Origin: Caulobacteraceae bacterium PMMR1
GTDB taxonomy: Bacteria; Pseudomonadota; Alphaproteobacteria; Caulobacterales; Caulobacteraceae
Direction: 5' to 3'
DNA length: 64,000 nucleotides
Assembly (NCBI GenBank): GCA_000733915.1
Contig: JPOM01000001.1
Location: forward strand, 434,001-498,000
The position numbers and the translations under genes are program-made. A model generated the notes under the pieces. It ran no database searches, was not told the DNA's origin, and worked only from the letters and a program-made list of their open reading frames with translations. Shown piece after piece: positions 17,694-25,671 of the stretch. Numbering within the stretch: the stretch's first letter is position 1; every line of letters starts with the position of its first letter.

Positions 17694-18196
17694 GCGTCCG
17701 CTTCGCCATCGAGCCGCTGGCGAAGGCGCATAAGCGGACGGATTTCACCTGCGGCAACGACCGGATCGACGCCTATTTCCGCGAGACCGTCTCGCAGGAC
17801 GTGAAGCGCAACTACGCCACCTGTTTCATCGGCAGGGAGATCGCGACGGATCGCGTGGCGGGCTTCTACACCCTTTCATCCAGCAACGTCCCCTTGAACG
17901 AGGTTCCCGAACCGCTGGCGAAGAAGCTGCCGCGCTATCCGACCGTTCCGGCCGTGCTGATCGGCTGGCTTGGGCGGCATAGCGACTACGCCGGACAGGG
18001 GCTTGGGGAAGCCCTGCTGTTCGACGCCATCAAGACGGTGGCGACCGCGCCTATCGGCGCACACGCGGTCTTCGCCGACGCCATCGACGATCGCGCAGCC
18101 GCCTTCTATGCGGCCTACGGTTTCACGCCCTTGGTCCGGCGGCCGCGCACCCTGTATCTGCCGGTGGCGACGGCGTTGAATCTGGTTTTGCCATGA
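17690..18196 (+). CDS. tacT: GNAT toxin of the TacT/AtaT type
   Basis: A 168-residue GNAT acetyltransferase toxin. Family members stop translation by acetylating the amino group of charged tRNAs. Visible features: the N-terminal F-x-C-G-N-DRIDAYFRE segment typical of these toxins, GFYTLSSSNVPLNEVPEPLAKKLPRYPTVPAVLIGWLGRHSDYAGQGLGEALL with the acetyl-CoA binding Q-G-x-G loop, and AAFYAAYGFTPL near the end. Start GTG 17690 overlaps the antitoxin stop. It appears full length with no disruption. tRNA specificity cannot be read from sequence. Confidence 0.92.
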   Translation: MSVRFAIEPLAKAHKRTDFTCGNDRIDAYFRETVSQDVKRNYATCFIGREIATDRVAGFYTLSSSNVPLNEVPEPLAKKLPRYPTVPAVLIGWLGRHSDYAGQGLGEALLFDAIKTVATAPIGAHAVFADAIDDRAAAFYAAYGFTPLVRRPRTLYLPVATALNLVLP

Positions 18197-18302
18197 CGAC
18201 CACCTTAGGCCCTACGCCGTTTCCACCTCGCACCGCCACGCGCAAGTATTCTTACGCCACGGCGCGCGGAAGCTCTCAGGGTAGAAAAGGGCTGTTCTTT
18301 CG

Positions 18303-18554
18303 ATGGCCGCGTTCGGCGATTTTGGCGCAATGGCCAGAGTCCGAAAGGAGCGCCCGCCGACCGCATCCGAGCAGCTTGAGAGGTTGCTCGGTTATCCTTG
18401 GCCGTTTCCGGGGCGCTCGCCCAAGCACAATCTCTCGGCCTGGATCGTCACCGACGATTGGTCCGAGCATGTTCCCGTCACGGACGCCGAGGTGGACGTG
18501 TTCGAGGCGTGGTTCGGCGATCTTTTCGATGAGCTGTTCGGGCCGTGCCGATGA
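18303..18554 (+). CDS. Small acidic protein preceding the serine recombinase
   Basis: I do not recognise a domain in this 83-residue protein. It is acidic and aromatic-rich in its second half (WIVTDDWSEHVPVTDAEVDVFEAWFGDLFDELFG), and a proline-rich turn reads LLGYPWPFPGRSPKHN. It ends 21 bases before the recombinase start in the same orientation, so the two are probably co-transcribed. ATG 18330 is an alternative start. It may be an accessory factor of the recombinase, which is inference from position only. Confidence 0.6.
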   Translation: MAAFGDFGAMARVRKERPPTASEQLERLLGYPWPFPGRSPKHNLSAWIVTDDWSEHVPVTDAEVDVFEAWFGDLFDELFGPCR

Positions 18555-18575
18555 GGTGAGAAGGAGACAGACGCC

Positions 18576-20254
18576 ATGACCGTGCCGCTGCGCGCCGCCC
18601 TCTATCTGCGCGTCTCGACGGCGCGGCAGGCGGAGCATGATGTCTCCATCCCGGACCAGAAGCGGCAGGGCGAAGCTTATTGCGCCTCACGCGGCTATGA
18701 TCTGGTCGAGACCTTCATCGAAGCGGGTGCCTCCGCCACCAACGACCGCCGGCCCGAGTTCCAGCGCATGATCGAGGCGGGCACATCCAAGCCCGCGCCC
18801 TTCGATATTGTCGTGGTTCACAGCTTCTCGCGCTTCTTCCGCGACCACTTCGAGCTTGAGTTCTATGTCAGGAAGCTCGCCAAGAATGGCGTCAAGCTCG
18901 TCTCCATCACCCAGGAGATGGGCGACGATCCGATGCACGTCATGATGCGGCAGATCATGGCGCTATTCGACGAGTATCAGTCCAAAGAGAACGCCAAGCA
19001 CGTCCTGCGGGCGATGAACGAGAATGCCCGGCAAGGATTCTGGAACGGCGCCTTGCCGCCCATCGGCTATCGCATCGTCGCCGCCGAGCAGCGGGGATCG
19101 AAAACCAAGAAGAAGCTGGAGATCGACCCGCTGCACGCCGACACGGTGCGGCTGATCTACCGTCTGTTCCTTGAGGGCGACGGTGTGAAGGGGCCGATGG
19201 GCGTCAAGGCCATCACCTGTTATCTCAACGAACGCCGCATCTTCACCCGTGACGGCGGGCGCTGGGGGTTGGCTTCGATTCATCAGATTCTCACCCGCAC
19301 GACCTATATCGGCGAGCACAGGTTCAACACCCGCTCGCACAAGGACCGGGAGAAGAAGCCGAGAGCGAAGTGGCGGTCATGGCCCGCCCGCCGCTGATCG
19401 ACCGCGAGACCTTCGATACGGTGCAAGCCCGCCTCAAGGCCCGCGATCCCAGGATGACGCCGGCCCGTGTCACCAGCGGCCCCACCCTCCTTACCGGCAT
19501 CTGCTTCTGCGCCAAGTGCGGAGGCGCGATGACGCTCAGGACCGGCAAGGGCAGCGCGGGCGGTGTCTATCGCTACTACACCTGCTCGACCAAGGCCCGG
19601 CAGGGCAAGGCCGGCTGCGAGGGCCGCTCGATCCCGATGGACAGGCTCGATCAACTGGTCGCGGGCCACCTGGAAGATCGACTGCTTCAGCCCGAGCGGC
19701 TGGAAGCCATCCTCGCCAGCATCCTCGACCGCCGCCAGGAGCGCACCGAGCGCCGCCGTGTGCACCTAGCCGAACTCCACAAGCGGATCGCCGAGACCGA
19801 CCAGCGGCTCAACCGGCTCTTTGACGCCATCGAGTCTGGCGTCGTCGACCTTGACGCCCCTGGTCTGAAAGAGCGCATCGCCGGCCTCAAGGCGATTCGA
19901 GAACAAGCCAGCGCCGACGCCGAGCGCGCCCAGGCTGCGCTCCATCATGCCGGCAATCAGGCTGTCAGCCCCGATATGGTCAAGACCTTCGCCCGCGCGG
20001 CCCGCCAGCGTATCCGGCTGGACAGCGGCGGTTATCGCCGCGACCACCTGCGCGCGCTGGCCCAGCGCGTCGAGGTCGCGGACACTGAGGTCCGCATCAT
20101 GGGATCAAAATCCGAACTGCTGCGCACCCTGGTCGCCGCATCAGGCGGAAAATCCGGCGTAGTCGGAGTTCAGAGTTCTGTTCTGAAATGGCGCACCCGA
20201 CACGATTCGAACGTGTGGCCTCCACCTTCGGAGGGTGGCGCTCTATCCAGCTGA
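18576..20254 (+). pseudogene. Large serine recombinase, split by a single-base frameshift
   Basis: The first frame (18576-19397) has the resolvase domain with catalytic Ser in AALYLRVSTARQAEHDVSIPDQKRQGE, then FSRFFRDHFELEFYVRKL and the recombinase domain (PIGYRI, IYRLFLEGDG, HQILTRTTYIGEHRFN). At about 19363 the frame shifts by one missing base and continues as VAVMARPPLIDRETFDTVQARLKAR, with the zinc ribbon (CFCAKCGG...CSTKARQGKAGCEG) and a coiled coil. The last 66 bases of the frame run antisense through tRNA-Arg. A site-specific integrase of a mobile island is the likely role; as written it is truncated before the Zn ribbon. A sequencing error is a real alternative. Confidence 0.85.
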
Positions 20255-20265
20255 GCTACGGGTGC
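20189..20265 (-). tRNA. tRNA-Arg (anticodon CCG)
   Basis: On the minus strand the cloverleaf is complete: acceptor GCACCCG/CGGGTGC, D-arm GCTCAGCTGGATAGAGC, anticodon stem CCACC with loop CTCCGAA and anticodon CCG, T-arm with TTCGAAT, discriminator G and encoded CCA (20189-20191). Its 3' end faces the serine recombinase, and the recombinase frame overlaps it antisense, which marks this tRNA as the likely attachment site of the island. Confidence 0.95.
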
Positions 20266-20318
20266 GCGTCAGGGTAGCCCGCGAGGCATAGCGGAAGGGG
20301 CGGACCGGCGCAACGCGC

Positions 20319-21434
20319 TGTCCGGGGTCAGCCCATGTGAGACGGCGGGGTCTCTTTGGCCTGGGGCTGGGCGAGGTCGCGGGCTGGGGTGAGGCCGTCC
20401 AGGGCGCCGTGGGGCCGGTGGTGGTTGTAGCGGTGCTGGAAGGCGTCCAGCAGCGGGTTCAGCTTCTCGACTGACCTCGGCAGGTCGTAGACGCCGTAGA
20501 CCTCATAGCGCCAAGCGCCGTTGCAGCGCTCCACCGCGCCGTTGAGCTGGGGCCGCTTTGGCGGGAACTCGTAGAGGATCAGGCCTTTGTCATGGCAGGC
20601 CTGCTCGAACTTAAGCCTTGAACTCCGAACCGCCGTCGACCTGGATGGCCTGCACCGGGAAGGGCATCTCGGCGATGACCTTGTCGAGGAACAGGCTGGC
20701 GGCGTGGGCCGTGGCGCGGTTGACCGCCTTGGCGACGGTCCACTTGGCGACGGGATCGTAGGCGGTGAAGTGTTTGATGGCCTTGCCCGGAGCCAGGGTG
20801 ACGAACACCGTGTCGATCTGCACCACCCCGCCTGGCCGGTCGGGCCTCAGCCCCTTGGGCAGGCGCACGGCATGGCGGCGCCGGGCCGTCCAGCGGTGCG
20901 AACGCGGCCGGCGACGCAGCGTCGCAACAGGCTGCACCACGCCGCGGTCCACCAGGCTCCTGATGATCCGCCCTAAAGTGGCGTTCGACACGGAGAAGCC
21001 CTGCTCCCGCAACAAAGGGCCGAGCTTGGCGCGGCCCCACATGGGGTAGTCGTCCCGCAGATCCTGGACCGCCCGCACCAGCTTGGGGGTCCAGCTCTTC
21101 AGCCTCACCCGCAGCGGCCGGCGGCTCCTGGGCTCCAGCCGCTTGGACCAACGGTGCAGCGTGGCGCGGCTGACGCCCACCGCCTTGGCCGCCTGCTCGG
21201 CGGTGAGCCCGCCTTGCCGGGCCAATCGGAACCGGCGGAGCCCGTCTCGCCTGGCCGCTCCGATGTCTGTGGTCTGCGCAGCCAGGCGAGACGACAGCCT
21301 CGCGCCGCGATATGCTGCGCTCTGTAGGCCAAAAACCTGCACGGGGGTCTCCTTCGGTCTTGAGTCGGCAAACCCAAGCCTCAGGGACCCCCACCCAGGG
21401 TCAAGCCCGTCTCAAATCTGTCTGAACCCGATCA
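20319..21434 (-). mobile_element. IS481/IS3-superfamily element with frameshifted transposase
   Basis: About 1.12 kb bounded by imperfect inverted repeats: left TGTCCGGGGTCAG...TGAGACGG (20319-20345) and right, on the minus strand, TGATCGGGTTCAG...TGAGACGG (from 21434 inward). It carries one rve-type transposase gene on the minus strand. No obvious target duplication is seen. It starts 53 bp from tRNA-Arg and ends 13 bp from the next IS. Confidence 0.7.
20328..21342 (-). pseudogene. rve-type transposase (IS481/IS3-like), frameshifted
   Basis: The frame from 21342 has an HTH (LTAEQAAKAVGVSRATLHRWSKRLE) and the DDE integrase core with QIDTVFVTLAPGK (first D) and QVDGGSEFKA (second D). It stops at TAA 20611. 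In another frame the protein resumes as KFEQACHDKGLILYEFPPKRPQLNGAVERCNGAWRYEV, with the catalytic Glu, and ends at 20328 with NHHRPHGALDGLTPARDL. One extra base at GGCTTAAGTTC explains the break. Because the break lies between the second D and the E it is not the programmed IS3 frameshift, so the gene is inactive as written. Confidence 0.8.
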
Positions 21435-21447
21435 GTCCCGCGCCGAC

Positions 21448-22269
21448 CTAGCTGTCGAAGCTATGAAGGTTGTTCACCCGGGATCGGGCTGAGAGAGTGG
21501 GGGTGCGAAGCTCCAACCTCTAGCCGTGAGACCCCGGATGAACATGCATAAGAATGCCCGGCTGACGCCGTCTGGTCGAGCCTTGTTGGCCGGTCGTGTT
21601 CAGTCTGGCTGGACGGTGAAGGCGGCGGCTTTGGCTGGCGGTGTATCGTTGCGGACGGCCTATAGGTGGCTGGGCCGGTGTCGTCGGGAGCCGAGCGAAG
21701 ACTTCAAGGATCGCAGCTCGGCGCCCCGACGATGTCCGCGCCGGATTTCGCCGCAGCGCTTGGCCGAGATCGAGCGGCTGCGACGCCAGCGCATGAGCGG
21801 CGTGGCGATTGCCCGCCAGCTGGACATGCCGCGCTCGACGGTGGGCGCGATCCTGCGGCGGCTCGGCCTGGGCAAGCTCTCGGCGCTGCAGCCGCGCGAG
21901 CCGGTGATCCGCTACGAGCGGGAGCGGCCCGGCGAGCTGCTGCACCTGGACATCAAGAGCCTTGGCAGGATCGACGGCGTCGGCCACCGCATCACCGGGG
22001 ATCGCGCCGGTCAGAGCCGCAAGCGCGGCATCGGCTGGGACCACCTGCACGTCGCCATCGATGACGCCTCGCGGCTGGCCTACACGGAAGTCCTGCCCGG
22101 CCTGACCGGCGAAGACGCCGCCTACGCACGGCCCTATGTCTCATCAGACCAACGCGCCGCCGCCATCGGACCCTGGACCGACGCCTATAACCTCGTCCGC
22201 CCCCACGCCGGCATCGGAGACCTCAGCCCCTGGCGAAAGCTGAACAACCTCCTTGGCAACGACAGCTAG
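21448..22269 (+). mobile_element. IS481-family element, copy 1, with 210-bp internal deletion
   Basis: A second-copy relative of the element at 45498-46529, nearly identical apart from a few substitutions and a 210-bp deletion. Both ends lie at CTAG (21448-21451 and 22266-22269), the target duplicated by IS481-type elements. Inner ends read TGTCGAAGC and, on the minus strand, TGTCGTTGC, with AGGTTGTTCA shared further in. Size is 822 bp against 1032 bp for copy 2. Confidence 0.88.
21526..22269 (+). pseudogene. IS481-family transposase, in-frame deletion removing two catalytic residues
   Basis: A 247-residue frame identical in layout to the 317-residue transposase of copy 2 but lacking 70 residues between LTGEDAA and [10 protein letters not shown] (junction near 22122). 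The missing part holds the second catalytic Asp (MTDNGSAY) and the Glu (NGKAERFIQ), so the DDE triad is lost although the frame stays open. The N-terminal HTH ([36 protein letters not shown]) is kept and could still bind the element ends. Three bases of GCC homology lie at the junction. Confidence 0.88.
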
Positions 22270-22295
22270 AGCCGAGGAGGGGTCTCCGGGCGGCC

Positions 22296-22532
22296 TCAGG
22301 CGGGGGGCTTCTTCCGCGTCAGAACGAAGACGCCGAGCGACATGACGATCACGAACACGATCGCCGAGCTCACGAAACCCGCCCCAGTGCAGAACCACAG
22401 GGTCAGGAACAGCACCAGCGCGCCTATGACCAGGGAGGCCCACTTGTAGAGAGAGCTGAACGCGGCATAGGTCGCGACCTGCTCCGAGATCGGTTGGTCG
22501 CCGTTGTGAGGTTCGGCGGCGCTGTGGACCAT
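22296..22532 (-). CDS. aa3-type cytochrome c oxidase subunit IV-like protein
   Basis: A 78-residue protein with a short hydrophilic head (HNGDQPISEQVATYAAFSSLYKW) and two hydrophobic segments (ASLVIGALVLFLTLWFC and FVSSAIVFVIVMSLGVFVL) ending in RKK. This pattern matches the small bacterial aa3 oxidase subunit IV family (COX4_pro_2 type), a single- or double-TM accessory of the oxidase. It begins at ATG 22532; a much longer frame through this point is only the antisense shadow of rpoH. The IS481 copy ends 26 bp past its stop. Confidence 0.7.
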   Translation of the reverse strand: MVHSAAEPHNGDQPISEQVATYAAFSSLYKWASLVIGALVLFLTLWFCTGAGFVSSAIVFVIVMSLGVFVLTRKKPPA

Positions 22533-22877
22533 GGCGGCGGGGGCTCCTTCAATCGCGGCGCGGACTATACCCAGGCGCGCCTCGGGCTCAAGCGGGTCGG
22601 CAAGCTGCTTCCCGCGTCGCCTCGCCGGCGGATCGACAACATGTCGCACCCCAAAACCCGACCCTGGGGCTCGGTTTTGCGAGCTGAGCGGGAGACCGGC
22701 CTTAAACGAGCCGCAACCAATGCTTAAATTCCATAGTTGCAAGGGACGGGACGCCGCGCTCCCACCGCGGCCTGGCGACGCCCCGAACATTGGGTTTGGC
22801 GTCCCAAGCAGGAAACTTCGACGCGCTTTGCGCCGAAGTCTCCATATGGGACGGCATCTAGGGGATGAAAAGCCGCT
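22533..22877. other. 345-bp divergent control region between cox subunit IV-like gene and rpoH
   Basis: No gene is seen. The half nearer rpoH is rich in potential stems: GACGCC (22777-22782) with GGCGTC (22798-22803), and CTTCG (22816-22820) with CGAAG (22834-22838), inside what would be the rpoH 5' leader. Heat-shock and housekeeping promoters are expected here, but I could not assign boxes with confidence. Confidence 0.55.
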
Positions 22878-23765
22878 ATGGCCATGAACGCGCTGGCGAC
22901 CATCTCGCCAGAAGGCGGATTGTCTCGGTACCTTTCCGAAATCCGCAAGTTTCCAATGCTTACCAAGGACGAGGAGTACATGCTCGCCAAAGCCTGGCGC
23001 GAGCATGAGGACTCCCAGGCCGCTCACAAGCTGGTGACCTCCCACCTGCGGCTCGTGGCCAAGATCGCCATGGGCTACCGCGGCTATGGCCTGCCCATCG
23101 GCGAGGTGATCTCCGAGGGCAATGTGGGCTTGATGCAGGCGGTGAAGAAGTTCGAGCCCGAGCGGGGCTTCCGCCTGGCGACCTATGCGATGTGGTGGAT
23201 CCGCGCCTCGATCCAGGAATACATCCTGCGCAGCTGGTCGCTGGTGAAGATGGGCACGACCGCCAGCCAGAAGAAGCTGTTCTTCAACCTGCGCAAGGCG
23301 AAGAGCGAGATCAGCGCGCTGGAGGAGGGCGACCTGCACCCCGATCAGGTGGCGCAGATCGCGACCAAGCTCGGCGTCACCAACGACGACGTCATCTCGA
23401 TGAACCGGCGCCTGGCGGGGCCGGACAGCTCGCTGAATGCGCCGCTCCGCTCGGACAGCGAAAGCGAATGGCAGGACTGGCTGGCCGACGACACGGCGGT
23501 GGATCAGGAGACCCTGGTCGCCGACACCGAGGAGCACACCCTGCGGATGGCGCTGCTCGAGGCCGCGATGCAGGAGCTGTCGGAGCGCGAGCGGCATATC
23601 CTGACGGAGCGCCGCCTGTCGGAGACCCCGACCACGCTGGAGGAACTGGCGGGCCAGTACGGCGTCAGCCGCGAACGGGTGCGCCAGATCGAGGTGCGGG
23701 CCTTCGAGAAGCTGCAGAAGGCGATGCGGGCGGCCGCCATCGAAAAGCGGCTGGTGGAGGCCTGA
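22878..23765 (+). CDS. rpoH: RNA polymerase sigma-32 factor
   Basis: A 295-residue heat-shock sigma factor. Region 2 is clear (HLRLVAKIAMGYRGYGLPIGEVISEGNVGLMQAVKKFEPERGFRLATYAMWWIRASIQEYIL), the RpoH box QKKLFFNLRKAK separates it from other sigma-70 members, and region 4 HTH reads TLEELAGQYGVSRERVRQIEVRAFEKL. Full length and undisturbed. ATG 22878 is followed by a second ATG two codons on. Stem-forming leader sequence upstream may affect expression. Confidence 0.97.
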   Translation: MAMNALATISPEGGLSRYLSEIRKFPMLTKDEEYMLAKAWREHEDSQAAHKLVTSHLRLVAKIAMGYRGYGLPIGEVISEGNVGLMQAVKKFEPERGFRLATYAMWWIRASIQEYILRSWSLVKMGTTASQKKLFFNLRKAKSEISALEEGDLHPDQVAQIATKLGVTNDDVISMNRRLAGPDSSLNAPLRSDSESEWQDWLADDTAVDQETLVADTEEHTLRMALLEAAMQELSERERHILTERRLSETPTTLEELAGQYGVSRERVRQIEVRAFEKLQKAMRAAAIEKRLVEA

Positions 23766-23925
23766 GCGCAGGGCCTGGGCGCGGGTCCTGAGCGCCGGTC
23801 GGCGGGGTCGAGGCGGGGCTGAGCTCCGCCCGCTTGCGGCGAGGGCGTTGCTTGGGCAAAAGCCTGCGGACTCCCGCCGTCTCAGACACGTCGCTTCTGC
23901 TGACCCGTACCTTCCGGAGCCGCCC

Positions 23926-24006
23926 ATGGCCGCCATCCTGCCGATCCTGATCTTCGTCGTCGTGGTCCTCGCGGCCAACTGGGTGGAGTTCGGCCGTCCT
24001 GACTGA
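23926..24006 (+). CDS. 26-residue single-TM micropeptide
   Basis: A very small frame reading MAAILPILIFVVVVLAANWVEFGRPD: one hydrophobic helix flanked by a short polar tail, with GGAG 7 bases before the ATG. Small membrane peptides of this sort with a short N-[WF]-x-E-F-G-R tail occur in Caulobacter-type genomes as I recall, but I cannot verify that here. It sits between rpoH and the SDR gene. No function is proposed. Confidence 0.5.
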   Translation: MAAILPILIFVVVVLAANWVEFGRPD

Positions 24007-24019
24007 GCCGCCTGGGAGC

Positions 24020-24772
24020 GTGTCTCGCGCCGCGGCCCTGGTCACCGGCGGCGCGGTCCGGATCGGGCGCGCGATCGGCCTCGCCCTCGCCGGGGCCGGC
24101 TTCGATGTCGCGATCCATTACGGCGCGAGCCGGGAGGAGGCCGAGGCGACCGCCCGGGAGCTTCAGGCCAGAGGCGCGCGCACGGCGCTGGTGCAGGCCG
24201 ATCTGGCCGACGCCGCCGCAGTGGCGAGCCTGACGGATCGCGCCCGGGAGGCCTTGGGACCGCTCTGCCTGGTCGTGAACAACGCCTCGCGCTTCGACGA
24301 TGACCGGGCGGGCGGGCTTAAGCTCGACGCCTGGGACCGGCACATGGCGATCAACCTGCGCGCCCCGGTCATGCTGGCCCAGGCCTTCGCCGCCCAGGTC
24401 CAGGACGGGGCCGACGCCCAGGTGATCAACATCCTGGACCAGCGGGTGCTGAAGCCGAACCCGCAGTTCTTCAGCTACACCGTGTCCAAGTCCGCGCTCT
24501 TCACGGCGACGAAGATGCTGGCCCAGGCGCTCGCGCCCCGGGTGCGGGTGAACGGCGTGGGGCCCGGGCCGACCCTGCCCTCGATCCATCAGACCCCCGA
24601 CGCCTTCGCCGCCGAGGCCCGCAACATCCCGCTGCAGCGGCCCACGACCCCGCAGGACGTGGCGGCCGCGGTGCTCTACCTGGTGCAGGCGCGCTCGGTG
24701 ACCGGCCAGATGATCGCCGTGGACGGCGGCCAGCACCTCGCCTGGCGTACGCCCGATATCGTGCAGGACTGA
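24020..24772 (+). CDS. SDR-family pteridine reductase-like protein
   Basis: A 250-residue short-chain dehydrogenase. The cofactor motif is VTGGAVRIGRAIGLALA, the TGxxxRxG variant characteristic of pteridine reductases (PTR1/FolM) rather than the usual TGxxxGxG. NNAS, the catalytic Y-x3-K (YTVSK) and a GQMIAVDGGQHL end are present. Directly followed, 8 bp on, by folB, which strongly suggests reduction of a dihydropterin or dihydrofolate. Start GTG 24020. Confidence 0.82.
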   Translation: MSRAAALVTGGAVRIGRAIGLALAGAGFDVAIHYGASREEAEATARELQARGARTALVQADLADAAAVASLTDRAREALGPLCLVVNNASRFDDDRAGGLKLDAWDRHMAINLRAPVMLAQAFAAQVQDGADAQVINILDQRVLKPNPQFFSYTVSKSALFTATKMLAQALAPRVRVNGVGPGPTLPSIHQTPDAFAAEARNIPLQRPTTPQDVAAAVLYLVQARSVTGQMIAVDGGQHLAWRTPDIVQD

Positions 24773-24780
24773 TCCCGCCC

Positions 24781-25167
24781 GTGGCCGACCAGACCCCGCC
24801 CCCCTCCGCCGCCGCCCTGACGGGCCAAAGCGTCTTCGTGCGCGGCTTGAGGCTGGACGCGGAGATCGGCGTCAACGCCCACGAGCGCGGCCGCCGCCAG
24901 CCTCTCATCGTCGATATCGAGCTCACGCTCGATCCGCATCCGATCCGCCGCCTGGCCGACACGCTGAACTACGAGCGCCTGGTCGAGGAGGCGCAGGCGC
25001 TCGCCGCGCGGGGCCACGTGGAGCTGGCCGAAAGTTTCGCCGAGCGCCTGGCGACCGCCTGCCTGGCCTATCCCCGGGCGGTGCGGGCGCGGGTGCGGGT
25101 GGAGAAGCCTGAGGCGATCGGCGATGCGGCGGGCGCGGGCGCGGAAGTCGTGTTGAGCCGACTCTGA
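24781..25167 (+). CDS. folB: Dihydroneopterin aldolase
   Basis: A 128-residue FolB-family protein of folate synthesis, which cleaves 7,8-dihydroneopterin to 6-hydroxymethyl-dihydropterin and glycolaldehyde. Motifs: VFVRGLRLDAEIGVNAHERGRRQPLIVDIEL with the conserved G-V-x-x-x-E, DTLNYERLVE and ESFAERLATACL, and the VRVEKPEAI end with the catalytic Lys. Start GTG 24781, 8 bp after the pteridine-reductase-like gene. Typical length. Confidence 0.9.
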   Translation: MADQTPPPSAAALTGQSVFVRGLRLDAEIGVNAHERGRRQPLIVDIELTLDPHPIRRLADTLNYERLVEEAQALAARGHVELAESFAERLATACLAYPRAVRARVRVEKPEAIGDAAGAGAEVVLSRL

Positions 25168-25206
25168 CCCTGTGGCAACTTCGCCGCCCAGCTGGAGGGC
25201 TTCCAC

Positions 25207-25611
25207 GTGAGCGACGAGTTCTACAACACCCAGATCGAGCCGGACGAGAAGTCGGCCGTGATCGTCGTCTACGTCCTCTATCTGCTGATGATCCCCACGC
25301 TCGCCATCACCCACATCATCGGGGTGATCATCGCCCACGCCAAGCTCGGCGACGCCGGTCCCGGCGCGCGGAGCCACTACATCTTCCTGATCCGGACCTT
25401 CTGGTGGAGCCTGCTGGCGATCCCGCTCGGCCTGATCCTGCTGCTCGTGGGCGGCGTGCTGTCGCTGGTGCTGATCGGCATTCCGATCTTCATCGCCGCG
25501 GTGCTGATCCTGGGCGGACACCAGATCTGGTACTACGTCCGGGTCATCGTCGGCCTGATCCGGGCCGTCGAGGGTCGCGGCTACGCGAACCCGCGCACCT
25601 TGCTGGTCTGA
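25207..25611 (+). CDS. DUF4870-like membrane protein
   Basis: A 134-residue protein with three to four hydrophobic segments (VIVVYVLYLLMIPTLAITHIIGVIIAH, WWSLLAIPLGLILLLVGGVLSLVLIGIPIFIAAVLIL). The ARSHYIFLIRTFWW and YYVRVIVGLIRAVEGR segments match the DUF4870/TIC20-like small membrane family. Function unknown. Start GTG 25207; it follows folB by 39 bp and may share the transcript. Confidence 0.75.
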   Translation: MSDEFYNTQIEPDEKSAVIVVYVLYLLMIPTLAITHIIGVIIAHAKLGDAGPGARSHYIFLIRTFWWSLLAIPLGLILLLVGGVLSLVLIGIPIFIAAVLILGGHQIWYYVRVIVGLIRAVEGRGYANPRTLLV

Positions 25612-25671
25612 GGAACGACTGGGCCGCGCCCGGGGTTGGCGGGGTCGTCAGAGGGTAAGGAGACCGCGCCC

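Noticed and set aside
18193-18579. 128-codon frame overlapping the tacT stop by ATGA
   Set aside because: Its composition (Ser/Arg/Pro-rich, no structure) looks like an out-of-frame reading of the acidic gene at 18303, which is the better candidate.
20328-21342. Programmed frameshifting in the rve-type transposase
   Set aside because: The shift occurs inside the catalytic domain between the second Asp and the Glu, unlike the orfA/orfB -1 shift of IS3 elements, and there is no slippery heptamer.
22296-23978. 560-codon open frame on the minus strand across rpoH
   Set aside because: It is the antisense shadow of rpoH caused by high GC; only its last 78 codons, from ATG 22532, look like a real small membrane protein.
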